From: Tragulus kanchil
Lineage: Eukaryota; Chordata; Mammalia; Artiodactyla; Tragulidae
DNA length: 64,000 nt
Assembly (NCBI GenBank): GCA_022376925.1
Contig: JAIOJX010000003.1
Location: forward strand, 40,161,874-40,225,873
Direction of reading: 5' to 3'
Shown here: positions 23,662 through 35,649 of the stretch, in pieces
Numbering within the stretch: position 1 is the first letter of the stretch
Layout of the letters: each line of letters begins with the position of its first letter
Program-made: the position numbers and the translations under genes
The notes under the pieces: model-generated
Databases searched by the model: none
The model's input: the letters and a program-made list of their open reading frames with translations, nothing else
Told to the model about the DNA's origin: nothing

Positions 23662-23986
23662 CTGCTACAAACACAAACACATGGAGATTAAACAACACAT
23701 ACCTAAATACAAACTGATTACTGAGCAAATCAAAGGAGAAATTTAAAAAATGCCTAGAAGGAAATGACAATGAAGACACTACAGTACAAAACCTATGGGA
23801 TACCACCAAAGCAGTTCTAAGAGGGAAATTTATAGCAATACAACCTACCTCAAGAAACAAAAAAAGTATCAAGCAGACAACCTAACCCTATGCTTAAAAC
23901 AATTGGAGAAAGAAAAACAAAAATACCACAAAGTCAGCAGAAGAAGAGAAATCATAAAGGTCAGAGCATAAATAAATTAAAAAGAA
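23662..23986 (+). pseudogene. L1 ORF2p linker region
   Basis: A-rich coding remnant between endonuclease and reverse transcriptase, in several frames with stops. It joins the reverse-transcriptase frame at 23987. Confidence 0.7.
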
Positions 23987-25700
23987 ATGAAAGAAGCAAT
24001 AGTAAAGATAAATAAATTGAAAGGCTGGTTCTTTGAAAAGGTAAACAAAATTGACAAGCCACTAGCCAGACTCATCAAGAAAAAAAGAGAGAAGAACCAG
24101 ATCAACAAAATAAAAAACGAAAAAGGAGAGATAACAACAGATAATGCAGAAATCCAAAGGATTATAAGAGACTGTTATGAACAACTATATGGCAACAAAC
24201 TGGACAACCTGGAAGAAATTGACAGTTTCTTAGAAAAGATTAACCTTCCAAGACTGAATCAGGAAGAAATAGAAACTATGAACAACCCAATCACAAGCTC
24301 AGAAATTGACTTTGTGATTAAAAATCTACCCAAAAATAAAAGCCCAGGGCCAGATGGCTTCACAGGGGAATTCTACCAAGCATTTAAGGAAGAGCTAATG
24401 CCTGTCCTTCTAAAACTCTTTCAAAAAATTGCTCAGGAAGGAACACTTCCAAACACATTCTTTGAGGACACCATCACCTTGATACCAAAACCAGGCAAAG
24501 ACAACACAAATACAGAAAATTATAGACCAGTTTCACTGAAGAATTTGGATGCCAATATCCTCAACAGAATCCTAACAAACAGAATTCAACATCACATCAA
24601 AAAACTCATACATCATGATCAAGTCGGGTCCATTCCAGGCATGCAAGGATTCTTCAATATCTGCAAATCAATCAATGTGATACACCATATCAACAAATTG
24701 AAAGACAAAAATCACATGATAATCTCAATAGATGCAGAAAAAGCCTTCGACAAGTTCAACATGCGTTTATGAAAAAAACTTCAAAATACTGTGCATAGAA
24801 GGAATCTACGTCAACATAGTGAACGCCATATATGAGAAGCCCACAGCGAACATTATCCTCAAAGGTGAAAAACTGAAAGCATTCCTTTTATGGTTAGGAA
24901 CAAGACAGGGGTGTCCACTTTCACCACTATGATTCAACATAGTCCTAGAAGTTCTAGCAACAACAATAAGAGAAGAGAAATAAATAAAAGGAATCCAGAT
25001 TGGAAAGGAAGAAGTCAAACTCTCTCTATTTGCAGATGGCATGGTATTATACATAGAAAACCCCAAAGACACTATTAGAAAACTACTAAAGCTAATCAAT
25101 GAATTCAGCAAAGTCGCAGGATACAAAATCAATATACAGAAATCACTGGCATGCCTATATAAAAAGAATGAAAAATCAGAAAATGAAATTAAAAGAGGCA
25201 ATCCCCTTCACCATTGCAACAAAGAGAATAAAGTATCTAGGAATAAACCTACCCAAAGAAACAAACGAATTGTACACAGAAAATTACAAGACACTCATGA
25301 AAGAAATCAAAGAAGACTTAAACAATGGAGAGATATTCCATGTTCCTGGGTCGGAAGAATCAATATTGTGAAAATGACCATACTACCAAATATCATCTAT
25401 AGATTCAATGTGATCCCTATCAAGCTTCCAATGACATTCTTCACAGAGCTAGACCAAAGAATAGCACAGTCCATATGGAAACACAAAAGACCTCGAATAG
25501 CCAAAGCAATCCTTCCTCTTCTTCCTGAGGAAGAAGAATGGAACTGGAGGGATCAGCCTCCCCAACTTCAGACTATATTACAAAGCAACAGTCATCAAGA
25601 CAGTATGGTACTGGCACAAAAACAGAACTACAGACCAATGGAACAAGATCGAGAACCCAGAGATAAACCCACACACCTATGGGTACCTTATTTTTGACAA
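23987..25700 (+). pseudogene. L1 ORF2p reverse transcriptase remnant
   Basis: The 261-codon frame to 24772 shows RT blocks in order: '[17 protein letters not shown]', '[20 protein letters not shown]' and motif A '[11 protein letters not shown]' with its aspartates. Frameshifts then move the reading to the frame at 24732 ('[11 protein letters not shown]', RT block with QG) and to the frame at 25041. Motif C, normally FADD, reads '[13 protein letters not shown]' near 25030, so the second catalytic aspartate is glycine. After it come '[17 protein letters not shown]', '[15 protein letters not shown]', '[17 protein letters not shown]' and '[15 protein letters not shown]'. Reverse transcription is not possible from this copy. 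Confidence 0.93.
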
Positions 25701-26720
25701 AGGAGGTGAAAATCTAAAATGGGACAACAACAGCCTCTTCAACAAATGGTGCTGGGAAAATCGGATAGCTACATGCAAAAAATTGAAGCTGGAACATTCT
25801 CTGACACCATACACTAAGATCAACTCAAAATAGATTAAAGACCTAAATGTAAGACCAGAAACCATCAAACTCTTAGAGGAAAATATAGGCAAAATCCTCA
25901 AGGACATCAATCAAAGCAAGATCATCCATGAACCACCAAATAGAGCAGTAGAACTAAAAACAAAAATTAACATGTGGGACCTATCTAATGAAACTTAAAA
26001 GATTTTGTACAGCAAAAGAAATTACAAAAGAGCTTAACAGAGAGCCCACAGAATGGGAGAAAATCATAGCAAATGAAACAACAGACAAAGAATTAATCTC
26101 CATAATCTACAAGCAACTCAGACAACTCAGCATCGGAAAAATGAACAACCCAATCAAAAAATGGGAAAAAGAAATAAAGAGACAACTCACAAATGAGGGC
26201 GTACAGATGGCCAAAACCACATGAAAGAATGCTCAACCTCGCTTATTATTAGAGAAATGCAAATCAAAACTACAATGAGGTATAACCTTAAACCTATCAG
26301 AATGGCCATCATCAAGAAATCGACAGACAATAAATGCTGGAGAGGGTGCAGATAAAAGGGAACCCTCTTGCATTGCTGGTGGGAATGTAAATTGATACAG
26401 TCTCTATGGAAGACAGGATGGAGATTCCTTTAAAAACTAAAAATAGAAGTACCATATAACCCAGCAATCCCACTCTTAGGCTTATACCCTGATGAAATCA
26501 AAACTGAAAGAAGCACCTCTGCCCCAATGTTCATTGCAGTTCTCTATAAAATAGTTAGAACATGGAAACAACCTTGATGTCCATCAATGAATGAATGGAT
26601 ACAAAAAACTCTGGTACATATATAGGATGGAGTACTTCTCGGCTGTAAAAAGAAATGCAGAAGAATCAGTCTTAATGAAGCGGCTGGATCTAGAACTTAT
26701 CATAAAAAGTGAAGTAAGTC
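25701..26720 (+). pseudogene. L1 ORF2p C-terminal region remnant
   Basis: Continues ORF2 through several frames. A 78-codon piece at 25988-26224 reads '[20 protein letters not shown]' and '[14 protein letters not shown]'. The cysteine-rich zone follows near 26240-26480, and the end 'LELIIKSEVSQKEKD' lies at about 26690-26735. Stops are frequent. The final part is interrupted by a SINE at 26736. Confidence 0.88.
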
Positions 26721-27056
26721 AAAAAGAGAAAGACAGGGCTTCCCTTGTGGTCCAGTGGGTAAGGATACCACCTTGCAGTGCCAGAAGCGCCGTTTCAATC
26801 CCTGGTCTGGGAAGATCCTACGTGCCATGGAGCGGCAGGACCAATGTGTCCAATTACCAAGCCGGAGCTCTGGAGCACGTGTGCCCAGAGCCAGTGCTCT
26901 GCGACAAGAGAGGCCACTGTGATGGGAGGCCCACACGAGCCAAAGAGCAAAGATGGATGAAAATAGACAAATGAAAGACCAATAGAAGTGGCCCGCCCAT
27001 TCCCCTCCCTCCCCACCCCACCCCCCACAAAAAAAAGAAGAAAAAAGAGAAGGACA
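26721..27056. repeat. Target-site duplication around nested SINE
   Basis: 'aaaaagagaaagaca' at 26721-26735 and 'aaaaagagaaggaca' at 27042-27056 flank the CHR-type SINE with one mismatch. Joining them restores an uninterrupted L1 sequence running into 'agtacagtatactaac', so they mark a genuine insertion into L1. Confidence 0.88.
26736..27041 (+). mobile_element. CHR-2-type SINE nested in L1
   Basis: Head 'gggcttcccttgtggtccag' and 'gtttcaatccctggtctggg', then the long CHR body with 'ctggagcacgtgtgcccaga' and 'ccagtgctctgcgacaagag', then 'aaagatggatgaaaatagac' and a C-rich then A-rich tail. Inserted in the sense direction near the end of ORF2, so it is younger than the L1. Confidence 0.88.
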
Positions 27057-27432
27057 AGTACAGTATACTAACACATACATATGGAATCTATTAAGAGGGT
27101 AATGGTAACACATGCAGTGAAGCAATGGAAAAATATAGAGAACAGACATGGACAGTGTGGGGTATGAAGAGTGGATGGGAGGCATAGAGGGAGTAACATG
27201 GAAACCTATACTATCATATGTGAAAAAGATAGCTATTGTCATTGCCCTACGGGAATAGGAGATCCTGCAGGGGTGGGGTGCGATGGCCTGGAAGGGTGGG
27301 ATGAGGGGGACTGGGAGGAGGGAGGGTGCCAGGGATATGCATATGACTGATCTAGGAACATACATGTCTGTGAACAACAAAACTCTAAAAATTAAAAAAA
27401 AAAAATAAATGATAAAAATAAATTTAAAAAAG
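27057..27432 (+). mobile_element. L1 3' untranslated region and tail
   Basis: From 'agtacagtatactaacacat' through a G-rich stretch (27250-27340) to 'aacaacaaaactctaaaaat' and an A-rich tail. The same 3' end occurs antisense at 14370 and, fused to a SINE, at 62516. Confidence 0.88.
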
Positions 27433-27742
27433 ATGCAAGGTGTAAAGAAAACCAGAATAGGTTGCCCCAAAACATGCCATTTCACATAAAAATTACTTTC
27501 ATTTGAGGACAATTAAAAATCAGGAAAGAAAAGAATCTCCCTTTTCTACCCAAGGCAAGATCTGACTTCTCTATTTACTTGAGAAAAACTTATCAGCCAA
27601 GAGACCATCTTCAAATGAACCTTCCTCCATTAGTTTTCAAGCCTGCTGTCCTTTGACCTGTCATTTCTCTATCAAGTTATTCTCCCTTGTTGAGAATGTT
27701 AGGTAAGCTGGAATTTTAAGTCACCTTTTTGAGTTAACTTTG

Positions 27743-28522
27743 TCTCGGCTGTAAAAAGAAATGCAGAAGAATCAGTCTTAATGAAGCGGCTGGATCTAGA
27801 ACTTATCATAAAAAGTGAAGTAAGTCAAAAAGAGAAAGACAGGGCTTCCCTTGTGGTCCAGTGGGTAAGGATACCACCTTGCAGTGCCAGAAGCGCCGTT
27901 TCAATCCCTGGTCTGGGAAGATCCACGTGCCATGGAGCGGCAGGACCAATGTGTCCAATTACCAAGCCGGAGCTCTGGAGCACGTGTGCCCAGAGCCAGT
28001 GCTCTGCGACAAGAGAGGCCACTGTGATGGGAGGCCCACACGAGCCAAAGAGCAAAGATGGATGAAAATAGACAAATGAAAGACCAATAGAAGTGGCCCA
28101 CCTGCCCCCCACCCCCCACAAAAAAAAGAAGAAAAAAGAGAAGGACAAGTACAGTATACTAACACATACATATGGAATCTATTAAGAGGGTAATGGTAAC
28201 ACATGCAGTGAAGCAATGGAAAAATATAGAGAACAGACATGGACAGTGTGGGGTATGAAGAGTGGATGGGAGGCATAGAGGGAGTAACATGGAAACCTAT
28301 ACTATCATATGTGAAAAAGATAGCTATTGTCATTGCCCTACGGGAATAGGAGATCCTGCAGGGGTGGGGTGCGATGGCCTGGAAGGGTGGGATGAGGGGG
28401 ACTGGGAGGAGGGAGGGTGCCAGGGATATGCATATGACTGATCTAGGAACATACATGTCTGTGAACAACAAAACTCTAAAAATTAAAAAAAAAAAATAAA
28501 TGATAAAAATAAATTTAAAAAA
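27743..28522 (+). mobile_element. L1 3' end with SINE, duplicate copy
   Basis: Second copy of the ORF2 end, the nested CHR-type SINE (27842-28132) and the 3' untranslated region. It starts abruptly at 'tctcggctgt' with no target-site signature of its own, so it is not an independent insertion. Confidence 0.9.
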
Positions 28523-28834
28523 GATGCAAGGTGTAAAGAAAACCAGAATAGGTTGCCCCAAAACATGCCATTTCACATAAAAATTACTTTCATTTGAGGA
28601 CAATTAAAAATCAGGAAAGAAAAGAATCTCCCTTTTCTACCCAAGGCAAGATCTGACTTCTCTATTTACTTGAGAAAAACTTATCAGCCAAGAGACCATC
28701 TTCAAATGAACCTTCCTCCATTAGTTTTCAAGCCTGCTGTCCTTTGACCTGTCATTTCTCTATCAAGTTATTCTCCCTTGTTGAGAATGTTAGGTAAGCT
28801 GGAATTTTAAGTCACCTTTTTGAGTTAACTTTGT

Positions 28835-29035
28835 CTTCCCTGGTGTCTCAGTAGCAAAGAATCTGCCTTCACTGCAGGAAACCTAGGTTCAATCCGTGGG
28901 TCAGGATAATCCCTTGGAGAAGGGAATGACTATACACTCCAGTATTCTTGCCTGGAGAATCTCATGGGCAGAAGAGATTGACAGGCTACAGTCAATGGTG
29001 TCACAAAGAGTTGAACGGGACTGAATTACTAACAC
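28835..29035 (+). mobile_element. Bov-tA/Bov-A2 SINE
   Basis: 'cttccctggtgtctcagtag', 'ggttcaatccgtgggtcagg', 'cactccagtattcttgcctg' and 'agttgaacgggactgaatt' mark a near-complete copy. Confidence 0.92.
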
Positions 29036-29700
29036 TACTCCTACCCACCTGATGTGTGCAAAATCAGTAATAATCTGGGGTTTTCTCTTGGTAATGTGTC
29101 TTTTTTGTCAAAGAGTCTCAGCTGCAAACCTAAGGTAGGTTGAGATGGTTTTATCTCCCTATAGTGATTTTGTCCAGGCACCAGGAGTAAGAACAAAAAT
29201 GATGCATTTTACTTGGGGAGACAAGAAATGAGAATGTCAGAAATGACCTTGTCAACTACAAATGGACAACAAGGGCATTTGCCATCTGCCTCTGTAGAGA
29301 CTGAAGGCTGTGCTGTTGGGAGTTACTAACCTTCAACACCCCCTTGGAGAAAATCAGAGTGAGGCAAGGCACTCTGTGCTCCAGGGGAAACCAGTGGAAC
29401 ATGTCTTTACTATGATAGGTAAATGGCTTTTAGGAACAGATTTTATTATCTCAATCCTCGCATCTCCTCACACCTAGAAAAGCACTAACTTCCTTCATGA
29501 AGACATCACATCCTCATGACTGACGCAAATCATTTGTAAAATGCAACCCTTAGGAAACCCTTTGTTTAATAGCATCTGAACTCCCCCACACCCAAATCCA
29601 TATATGGATTTTCCTCCTCTGCCTCTTTGGAGCAGTCTCTCAGAGCCATCTGAGATGCTGCCTCCCAGGTTGCAATCCTAATTATGCCCCAAATAAAACT
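29036..29700. other. No recognisable feature
   Basis: Unique-looking DNA present twice because of duplication 10 (again at about 30213-30878). Confidence 0.4.
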
Positions 29701-30011
29701 TGATGAAAGGTGTAAAGAAACCCAGAATAGGTTGCCCCAAAACATGCCATTTCACATAAAAATTACTTTCATTTGAGGACAATTAAAAATCAGGAAAGAA
29801 AAGAATCTCCCTTTTCTACCCAAGGCAAGATCTGACTTCTCTATTTACTTGAGAAAACTTATCAGCCAAGAGACCATCTTCAAATGAACCTTCCTCCATT
29901 AGTTTTCAAGCCTGCTGTCCTTTGACCTGTCATTTCTCTATCAAGTTATTCTCCCTTGTTGAGAATGTTAGGTAAGCTGGAATTTTAAGTCACCTTTTTG
30001 AGTTAACTTTG

Positions 30012-30212
30012 TCTTCCCTGGTGTCTCAGTAGCAAAGAATCTGCCTTCACTGCAGGAAACCTAGGTTCAATCCGTGGGTCAGGATAATCCCTTGGAGAAG
30101 GGAATGACTATACACTCCAGTATTCTTGCCTGGAGAATCTCATGGGCAGAAGAGATTGACAGGCTACAGTCAATGGTGTCACAAAGAGTTGAACGGGACT
30201 GAATTACTAACA
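30012..30212 (+). mobile_element. Bov-tA/Bov-A2 SINE, duplicate copy
   Basis: The same insertion as 28835-29035. Confidence 0.92.
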
Positions 30213-30878
30213 CTACTCCTACCCACCTGATGTGTGCAAAATCAGTAATAATCTGGGGTTTTCTCTTGGTAATGTGTCTTTTTTGTCAAAGAGTCTCAGC
30301 TGCAAACCTAAGGTAGGTTGAGATGGTTTTATCTCCCTATAGTGATTTTGTCCAGGCACCAGGAGTAAGAACAAAAATGATGCATTTTACTTGGGGAGAC
30401 AAGAAATGAGAATGTCAGAAATGACCTTGTCAACTACAAATGGACAACAAGGGCATTTGCCATCTGCCTCTGTAGAGACTGAAGGCTGTGCTGTTGGGAG
30501 TTACTAACCTTCAACACCCCCTTGGAGAAAATCAGAGTGAGGCAAGGCACTCTGTGCTCCAGGGGAAACCAGTGGAACATGTCTTTACTATGATAGGTAA
30601 ATGGCTTTTAGGAACAGATTTTATTATCTCAATCCTCGCATCTCCTCACACCTAGAAAAGCACTAACTTCCTTCATGAAGACATCACATCCTCATGACTG
30701 ACGCAAATCATTTGTAAAATGCAACCCTTAGGAAACCCTTTGTTTAATAGCATCTGAACTCCCCCACACCCAAATCCATATATGGATTTTCCTCCTCTGC
30801 CTCTTTGGAGCAGTCTCTCAGAGCCATCTGAGATGCTGCCTCCCAGGTTGCAATCCTAATTATGCCCCAAATAAAACT

Positions 30879-31530
30879 TAACCCAGAACTCTCAAGTTGT
30901 TCAGCTTTCTTTAGTTGACAACCTCGTGCCAGCGTTAGTCGTGAACAGCATCTTGAAAGGAAGTAGGCATTTGCTAAATAGAAACCCTAGGGTGACATGG
31001 AGGAAATAGGACATTTGCATAAGTTTAAGCAAAATCACATAAGACTCAGAGAGCTTAGTCTATTTACAGGAATCACAATTTTCCTTTGTGGCACAAAGCT
31101 ATGAGGGAATATAAAATTAAAACTCGAGTGAAAAAGGAAATACTTGGTATAAATATAGCCAATCATCACATAAGCCATTTTCCAAACCAAATATGATTCC
31201 CCAAACTTTTTTCTTAGAGAGCAGGTCCCAGTACATAGATTGAGTTCTCCTGGGAGTTTCAATAAACATGGTGGGTTTGCTTTCCTGTCCTCAGCCACAC
31301 AATAGTACAAATTTAGCTTACAATAGGGTGGTTCCACACTGCTGGCCTTGGTGGTAAAGTAGAATCTGTAATTCCATAGTTTATCTCTCCTAGCTCTATT
31401 GCAAAACCCATCACTTCCTCTGACTCTACAGGAAGAAATGTCCCTGTGGAGTATCTCCCAACATCTTTATTACTCATTATTTCCATTTTCCTGATCCAAC
31501 ATCTTTTCAGTGACTATGAGGCAGGAGATA
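30879..31530. other. No recognisable feature
   Basis: Single-copy-looking DNA. A 100-residue reverse-strand frame at 31035-31337 has no recognisable domain. Confidence 0.35.
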
Positions 31531-31539
31531 GATGGGCCC

Positions 31540-32135
31540 CCAGCCAAAAACTAAAGTTCATTCCCTCTGGACAAAAATTCCATAATAGCAGGAGTGAGAG
31601 GGGAAGCTAAGCCCTGCCCAGATAGGAGATAAGAGACCACCGTCCTGCCTGTAAAGCTCCTGGGAGGTCCAAAGAAGAGTGATGTCAAGATTGCTCACTC
31701 TTTGCTGGAGTCTGTCTTGGCTAAGAGATGCTCATGCACAAATAGGAGGATCCTAGGATGTACCAAATATGGACTCAGAATCAGGCAAATGAAAATGATT
31801 GGCCAAAGGAAACCCAGATGAAATGTCCCATTAAAGTGATTCAAAGTACCCACGGGGCATACTCTCTGTGAGTCTTCCCATGTGTCTATCCACTCTACTG
31901 TACACTTCCCCTCCTCAAACATACTTTACTTGTTTCACTACTCTCCATCTTTGTGGGAATTCTTTTCTGCAGAGCCGAAGGCCAGGGCTTTGTAACTGAC
32001 CATTGGTCTAATGTCTAGGATTCAGTGCTTTCTCTGCTCGGCCCAACCTCAGTTTGTGGCTGAGAACTGAAACCCTGCTTCAATCCACTGCAGGCCAAGG
32101 CCACCCAAGATCAGCTACACCTTGATTGACAATTT
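31540..32135 (+). mobile_element. Possible endogenous-retrovirus solo LTR
   Basis: The order of 'agataggagataagagacca', 'ttggccaaaggaaacccag' and the tRNA-like block 'ctgagaactgaaaccctgct' followed by 'aggccaaggccacccaagat' resembles ruminant ERV1-type LTRs that I recall. No internal retroviral coding sequence is seen. Boundaries and family are uncertain. Part of it recurs at 32741-33218. Confidence 0.38.
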
Positions 32136-32247
32136 CTAGTGAAATTGAAACATCCATGCAGTATGGATACCAGCAGGAAACAAAACTCATTCTCAAAGGT
32201 TCATAGAAAGAAAGTCTAAGAAACAAATATGTACAGAAGTGAGCAGG

Positions 32248-32463
32248 ATTACAGGTGGCTCAGTGGGTAAAAAGTCCACCTGCAATAGAGGAGAAGCAGG
32301 AGATGTAGGCTTATGCCTGGGTCATGAAGACAACCTGGAGGAGGGCATGACAACCCACTCTCATGTTCTTGCCTGGAGAATCTCATGGACAGAGGAGCCT
32401 GGCAGGCTGCATGTAATCCGTGGGGTCTCAAAGAGTCAGACACTACTGAAACACCTGAGCACA
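32248..32463 (+). mobile_element. Bov-tA/Bov-A2 SINE
   Basis: 'caggtggctcagtgggtaaa', 'cctgggtcatgaagacaacc', 'cttgcctggagaatctcatg' and 'agtcagacactactgaaac'. The 114-residue forward frame across it is a SINE frame, not a gene. Confidence 0.92.
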
Positions 32464-33330
32464 AGCATGCACGTGCTGATGAGGCTTCAAGATGTTAGCA
32501 GTAGTCATGGCTATTTCGAGCCAGGGCTAAGAGAACTAAGGAAAGAAAAGCCATCTTCAGAGATAAGTGAGAAAGACAAGTGAAAGGAGTCTGCAGGGCA
32601 GTAGGTGTGATTGTTGAGAGACCTGGCACCAAGGAAGGAGTTGGGACAAAGGGGTAACAAGTGCTTTGATTTTCTGTTCTCCAACCACTATCCTGTGTGG
32701 ATTCTTTCCTCTGGCCAACCCTAAGGGAAAACCAGGAGGGTCCTGGGAGGTCCAAAGAAGAGTGATGTCAAGATTGCTCACTCTTTGCTGGAGTCTGTCT
32801 TGGCTAAGAGATGCTCATGCACAAATAGGAGGATCCTAGGATGTACCAAATATGGACTCAGAATCAGGCAAATGAAAATGATTGGCCAAAGGAAACCCAG
32901 ATGAAATGTCCCATTAAAGTGATTCAAAGTACCCACGGGGCATACTCTCTGTGAGTCTTCCCATGTGTCTATCCACTCTACTGTACACTTCCCCTCCTCA
33001 AACATACTTTACTTGTTTCACTACTCTCCATCTTTGTGGGAATTCTTTTCTGCAGAGCCGAAGGCCAGGGCTTTGTAACTGACCATTGGTCTAATGTCTA
33101 GGATTCAGTGCTTTCTCTGCTCGGCCCAACCTCAGTTTGTGGCTGAGAACTGAAACCCTGCTTCAATCCACTGCAGGCCAAGGCCACCCAAGATCAGCTA
33201 CACCTTGATTGACAATTTCTAGTGAAATTGAAACATCCATGCAGTATGGATACCAGCAGGAAACAAAACTCATTCTCAAAGGTTCATAGAAAGAAAGTCT
33301 AAGAAACAAATATGTACAGAAGTGAGCAGG

Positions 33331-33546
33331 ATTACAGGTGGCTCAGTGGGTAAAAAGTCCACCTGCAATAGAGGAGAAGCAGGAGATGTAGGCTTATGCC
33401 TGGGTCATGAAGACAACCTGGAGGAGGGCATGACAACCCACTCTCATGTTCTTGCCTGGAGAATCTCATGGACAGAGGAGCCTGGCAGGCTGCATGTAAT
33501 CCGTGGGGTCTCAAAGAGTCAGACACTACTGAAACACCTGAGCACA
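33331..33546 (+). mobile_element. Bov-tA/Bov-A2 SINE, duplicate copy
   Basis: The same insertion as 32248-32463. Confidence 0.92.
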
Positions 33547-33823
33547 AGCATGCACGTGCTGATGAGGCTTCAAGATGTTAGCAGTAGTCATGGCTATTTC
33601 GAGCCAGGGCTAAGAGAACTAAGGAAAGAAAAGCCATCTTCAGAGATAAGTGAGAAAGACAAGTGAAAGGAGTCTGCAGGGCAGTAGGTGTGATTGTTGA
33701 GAGACCTGGCACCAAGGAAGGAGTTGGGACAAAGGGGTAACAAGTGCTTTGATTTTCTGTTCTCCAACCACTATCCTGTGTGGATTCTTTCCTCTGGCCA
33801 ACCCTAAGGGAAAACCAGGAGGG

Positions 33824-34329
33824 CAATCTCTAAGATCAGAGAAGGAAAGTGAGGAAAGGAGGCATTGTATCTATTTAAGTGAGATGAGATATTCTTAAGA
33901 AAGGCAGTGTAGGAATGACAACAGAGAACCATGTGACTGTGAACTATAAGGAACTCTACAATGAATAACATAAGAGCCTTTTAAACATGAAGAAATTCAG
34001 TCCTTCAGTCCTTCACAGGTGCTATGTCTGAATGTGTTCATTAAATTGAGAAAAATGGAAACTTTAAATCATTCAGCATTCAGTTGGTGTGATATGTAAA
34101 GATTTTATTAATAGAAAGATAAAGATTGACAGGCAGACCATAATGAAAGAACATTTAGATTAAATGTAAGCATTCTGAAATACTGAAGACATTGATTTGA
34201 TTTTCCCAACAAAATAAAGTTGAAAAAATTATGAAAGATGATGCAAGTGAATGTTTTATGCTAGAAATGATGTTTACAAGTTGTATTTTAAACTGCAGCT
34301 CTTCTTTTCATCTTCATTGTAATCACACT
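33824..34329. other. No recognisable feature
   Basis: Unique-looking DNA, present again at about 34899-35403. Confidence 0.35.
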
Positions 34330-34543
34330 ACTGCTGCTGCTGTTGTTAAGTCGCTCAGTCATGTCTGACTTTTTGCCACCCCATAGACTGTAGCCTGCCT
34401 GGCCCCTCTGTCCCTGGAATTCTCCAGGTAAGAATACTGAAGTAGGCTGTCATTGCCTTCTCCAGGGGATCTTCCCAACTCAGGGATCAAACCCACATCT
34501 CCTGCATTGCAGGCAGATTCTTTTACCACCTGGAAAGCCCCTG
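34330..34543 (-). mobile_element. Bov-tA/Bov-A2 SINE with CTG tail
   Basis: A CTG-repeat (the AGC tail in reverse) is followed by 'aagtcgctcagtcatgtctg', 'gaattctccaggtaagaata' and 'accacctggaaagccc'. Confidence 0.94.
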
Positions 34544-34574
34544 TAATCACACCACTTCAAATATGACTGTGACA

Positions 34575-34756
34575 TGCCAGGACATCCTAAAACTCTTCAG
34601 TGGCTTCCATTTGCACTTAGAATAAAACTGGAACTTTATTCGCTAATGTTGAAAACCCTGTCAGGTCTTACTCCTGAACAGTTTGAAATCTCATCTACAA
34701 AACTATTTACCAACTGTGTTCCAGCTGCCCTTGAATATGGGACGATTCTCCTCTCA
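34575..34756 (+). mobile_element. L2 LINE fragment, cut by junction
   Basis: 'cttcagtggcttccatttgc' and 'acttagaataaaactggaac' match the well-known L2 3' region. The copy is interrupted at the duplication junction; the longer version is at 35650. Confidence 0.72.
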
Positions 34757-35403
34757 AAGACTGGCATTTCATCCAAACTTGTTCACATCTGGAAGGAGTT
34801 GGGACAAAGGGGTAACAAGTGCTTTGATTTTCTGTTCTCCAACCACTATCCTGTGTGGATTCTTTCCTCTGGCCAACCCTAAGGGAAAACCAGGAGGGCA
34901 ATCTCTAAGATCAGAGAAGGAAAGTGAGGAAAGGAGGCATTGTATCTATTTAAGTGAGATGAGATATTCTTAAGAAAGGCAGTGTAGGAATGACAACAGA
35001 GAACCATGTGACTGTGAACTATAAGGAACTCTACAATGAATAACATAAGAGCCTTTTAAACATGAAGAAATTCAGTCCTTCAGTCCTTCACAGGTGCTAT
35101 GTCTGAATGTGTTCATTAAATTGAGAAAAATGGAAACTTTAAATCATTCAGCATTCAGTTGGTGTGATATGTAAAGATTTTATTAATAGAAAGATAAAGA
35201 TTGACAGGCAGACCATAATGAAAGAACATTTAGATTAAATGTAAGCATTCTGAAATACTGAAGACATTGATTTGATTTTCCCAACAAAATAAAGTTGAAA
35301 AAATTATGAAAGATGATGCAAGTGAATGTTTTATGCTAGAAATGATGTTTACAAGTTGTATTTTAAACTGCAGCTCTTCTTTTCATCTTCATTGTAATCA
35401 CAC

Positions 35404-35618
35404 TACTGCTGCTGCTGTTGTTAAGTCGCTCAGTCATGTCTGACTTTTTGCCACCCCATAGACTGTAGCCTGCCTGGCCCCTCTGTCCCTGGAATTCTCC
35501 AGGTAAGAATACTGAAGTAGGCTGTCATTGCCTTCTCCAGGGGATCTTCCCAACTCAGGGATCAAACCCACATCTCCTGCATTGCAGGCAGATTCTTTTA
35601 CCACCTGGAAAGCCCCTG
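35404..35618 (-). mobile_element. Bov-tA/Bov-A2 SINE, duplicate copy
   Basis: The same insertion as 34330-34543. Confidence 0.94.
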
Positions 35619-35649
35619 TAATCACACCACTTCAAATATGACTGTGACA

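Larger units (their letters stand above)
18805..27432 (+). mobile_element. Ruminant L1 LINE, near full length, dead
   Basis: The 5' end begins at 'ggagaggggcaagatggcag' (18805). It is followed by a 5' untranslated region, ORF1 (from about 20920), ORF2 (from 21822), a G-rich 3' untranslated region and an A-rich tail at about 27394-27432. Three of the window's direct duplications (7, 8, 9) fall inside it. Removing them leaves roughly 6.4 kb including a nested SINE. Both ORFs carry stops and frameshifts, and residues needed for endonuclease and reverse transcription are changed, so it cannot be active. I could not identify flanking target-site duplications with confidence. Confidence 0.93.
26637..28834. 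repeat. Direct duplication 9 (offset 1106, later 1091)
   Basis: 26637-27742 matches 27743-28834: L1 ORF2 end, nested SINE, L1 3' end and flanking DNA. The second copy lacks bases in the C-rich SINE tail (near 27000 versus 28098) and two bases near 26818. The junction is immediate. Confidence 0.95.
28523..30878. repeat. Direct duplication 10 (offset about 1179)
   Basis: 28523-29701 matches 29702-30878 apart from a few bases at the start (about 29705-29722) and one A. Chained to duplication 9, so roughly 310 bases occur three times (27429, 28523 and 29702). Confidence 0.96.
31658..33823. repeat. Direct duplication 11 (1083-bp unit)
   Basis: 31658-32740 is followed at once by 32741-33823, identical as far as I can read. 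It carries the LTR-like sequence and a SINE. Confidence 0.97.

Noticed and set aside
26700..27512. 270-residue reverse-strand open frame (and a 214-residue relative at 27959-28603)
   Set aside because: It is antisense to the L1 3' untranslated region and nested SINE, hydrophobic by composition, and present twice only because of the duplication. No domain is recognisable.
31540..33218. An intact endogenous retrovirus
   Set aside because: Only one LTR-like sequence is suspected. No gag, pol or env-like frame lies next to it, and the second copy results from duplication 11.
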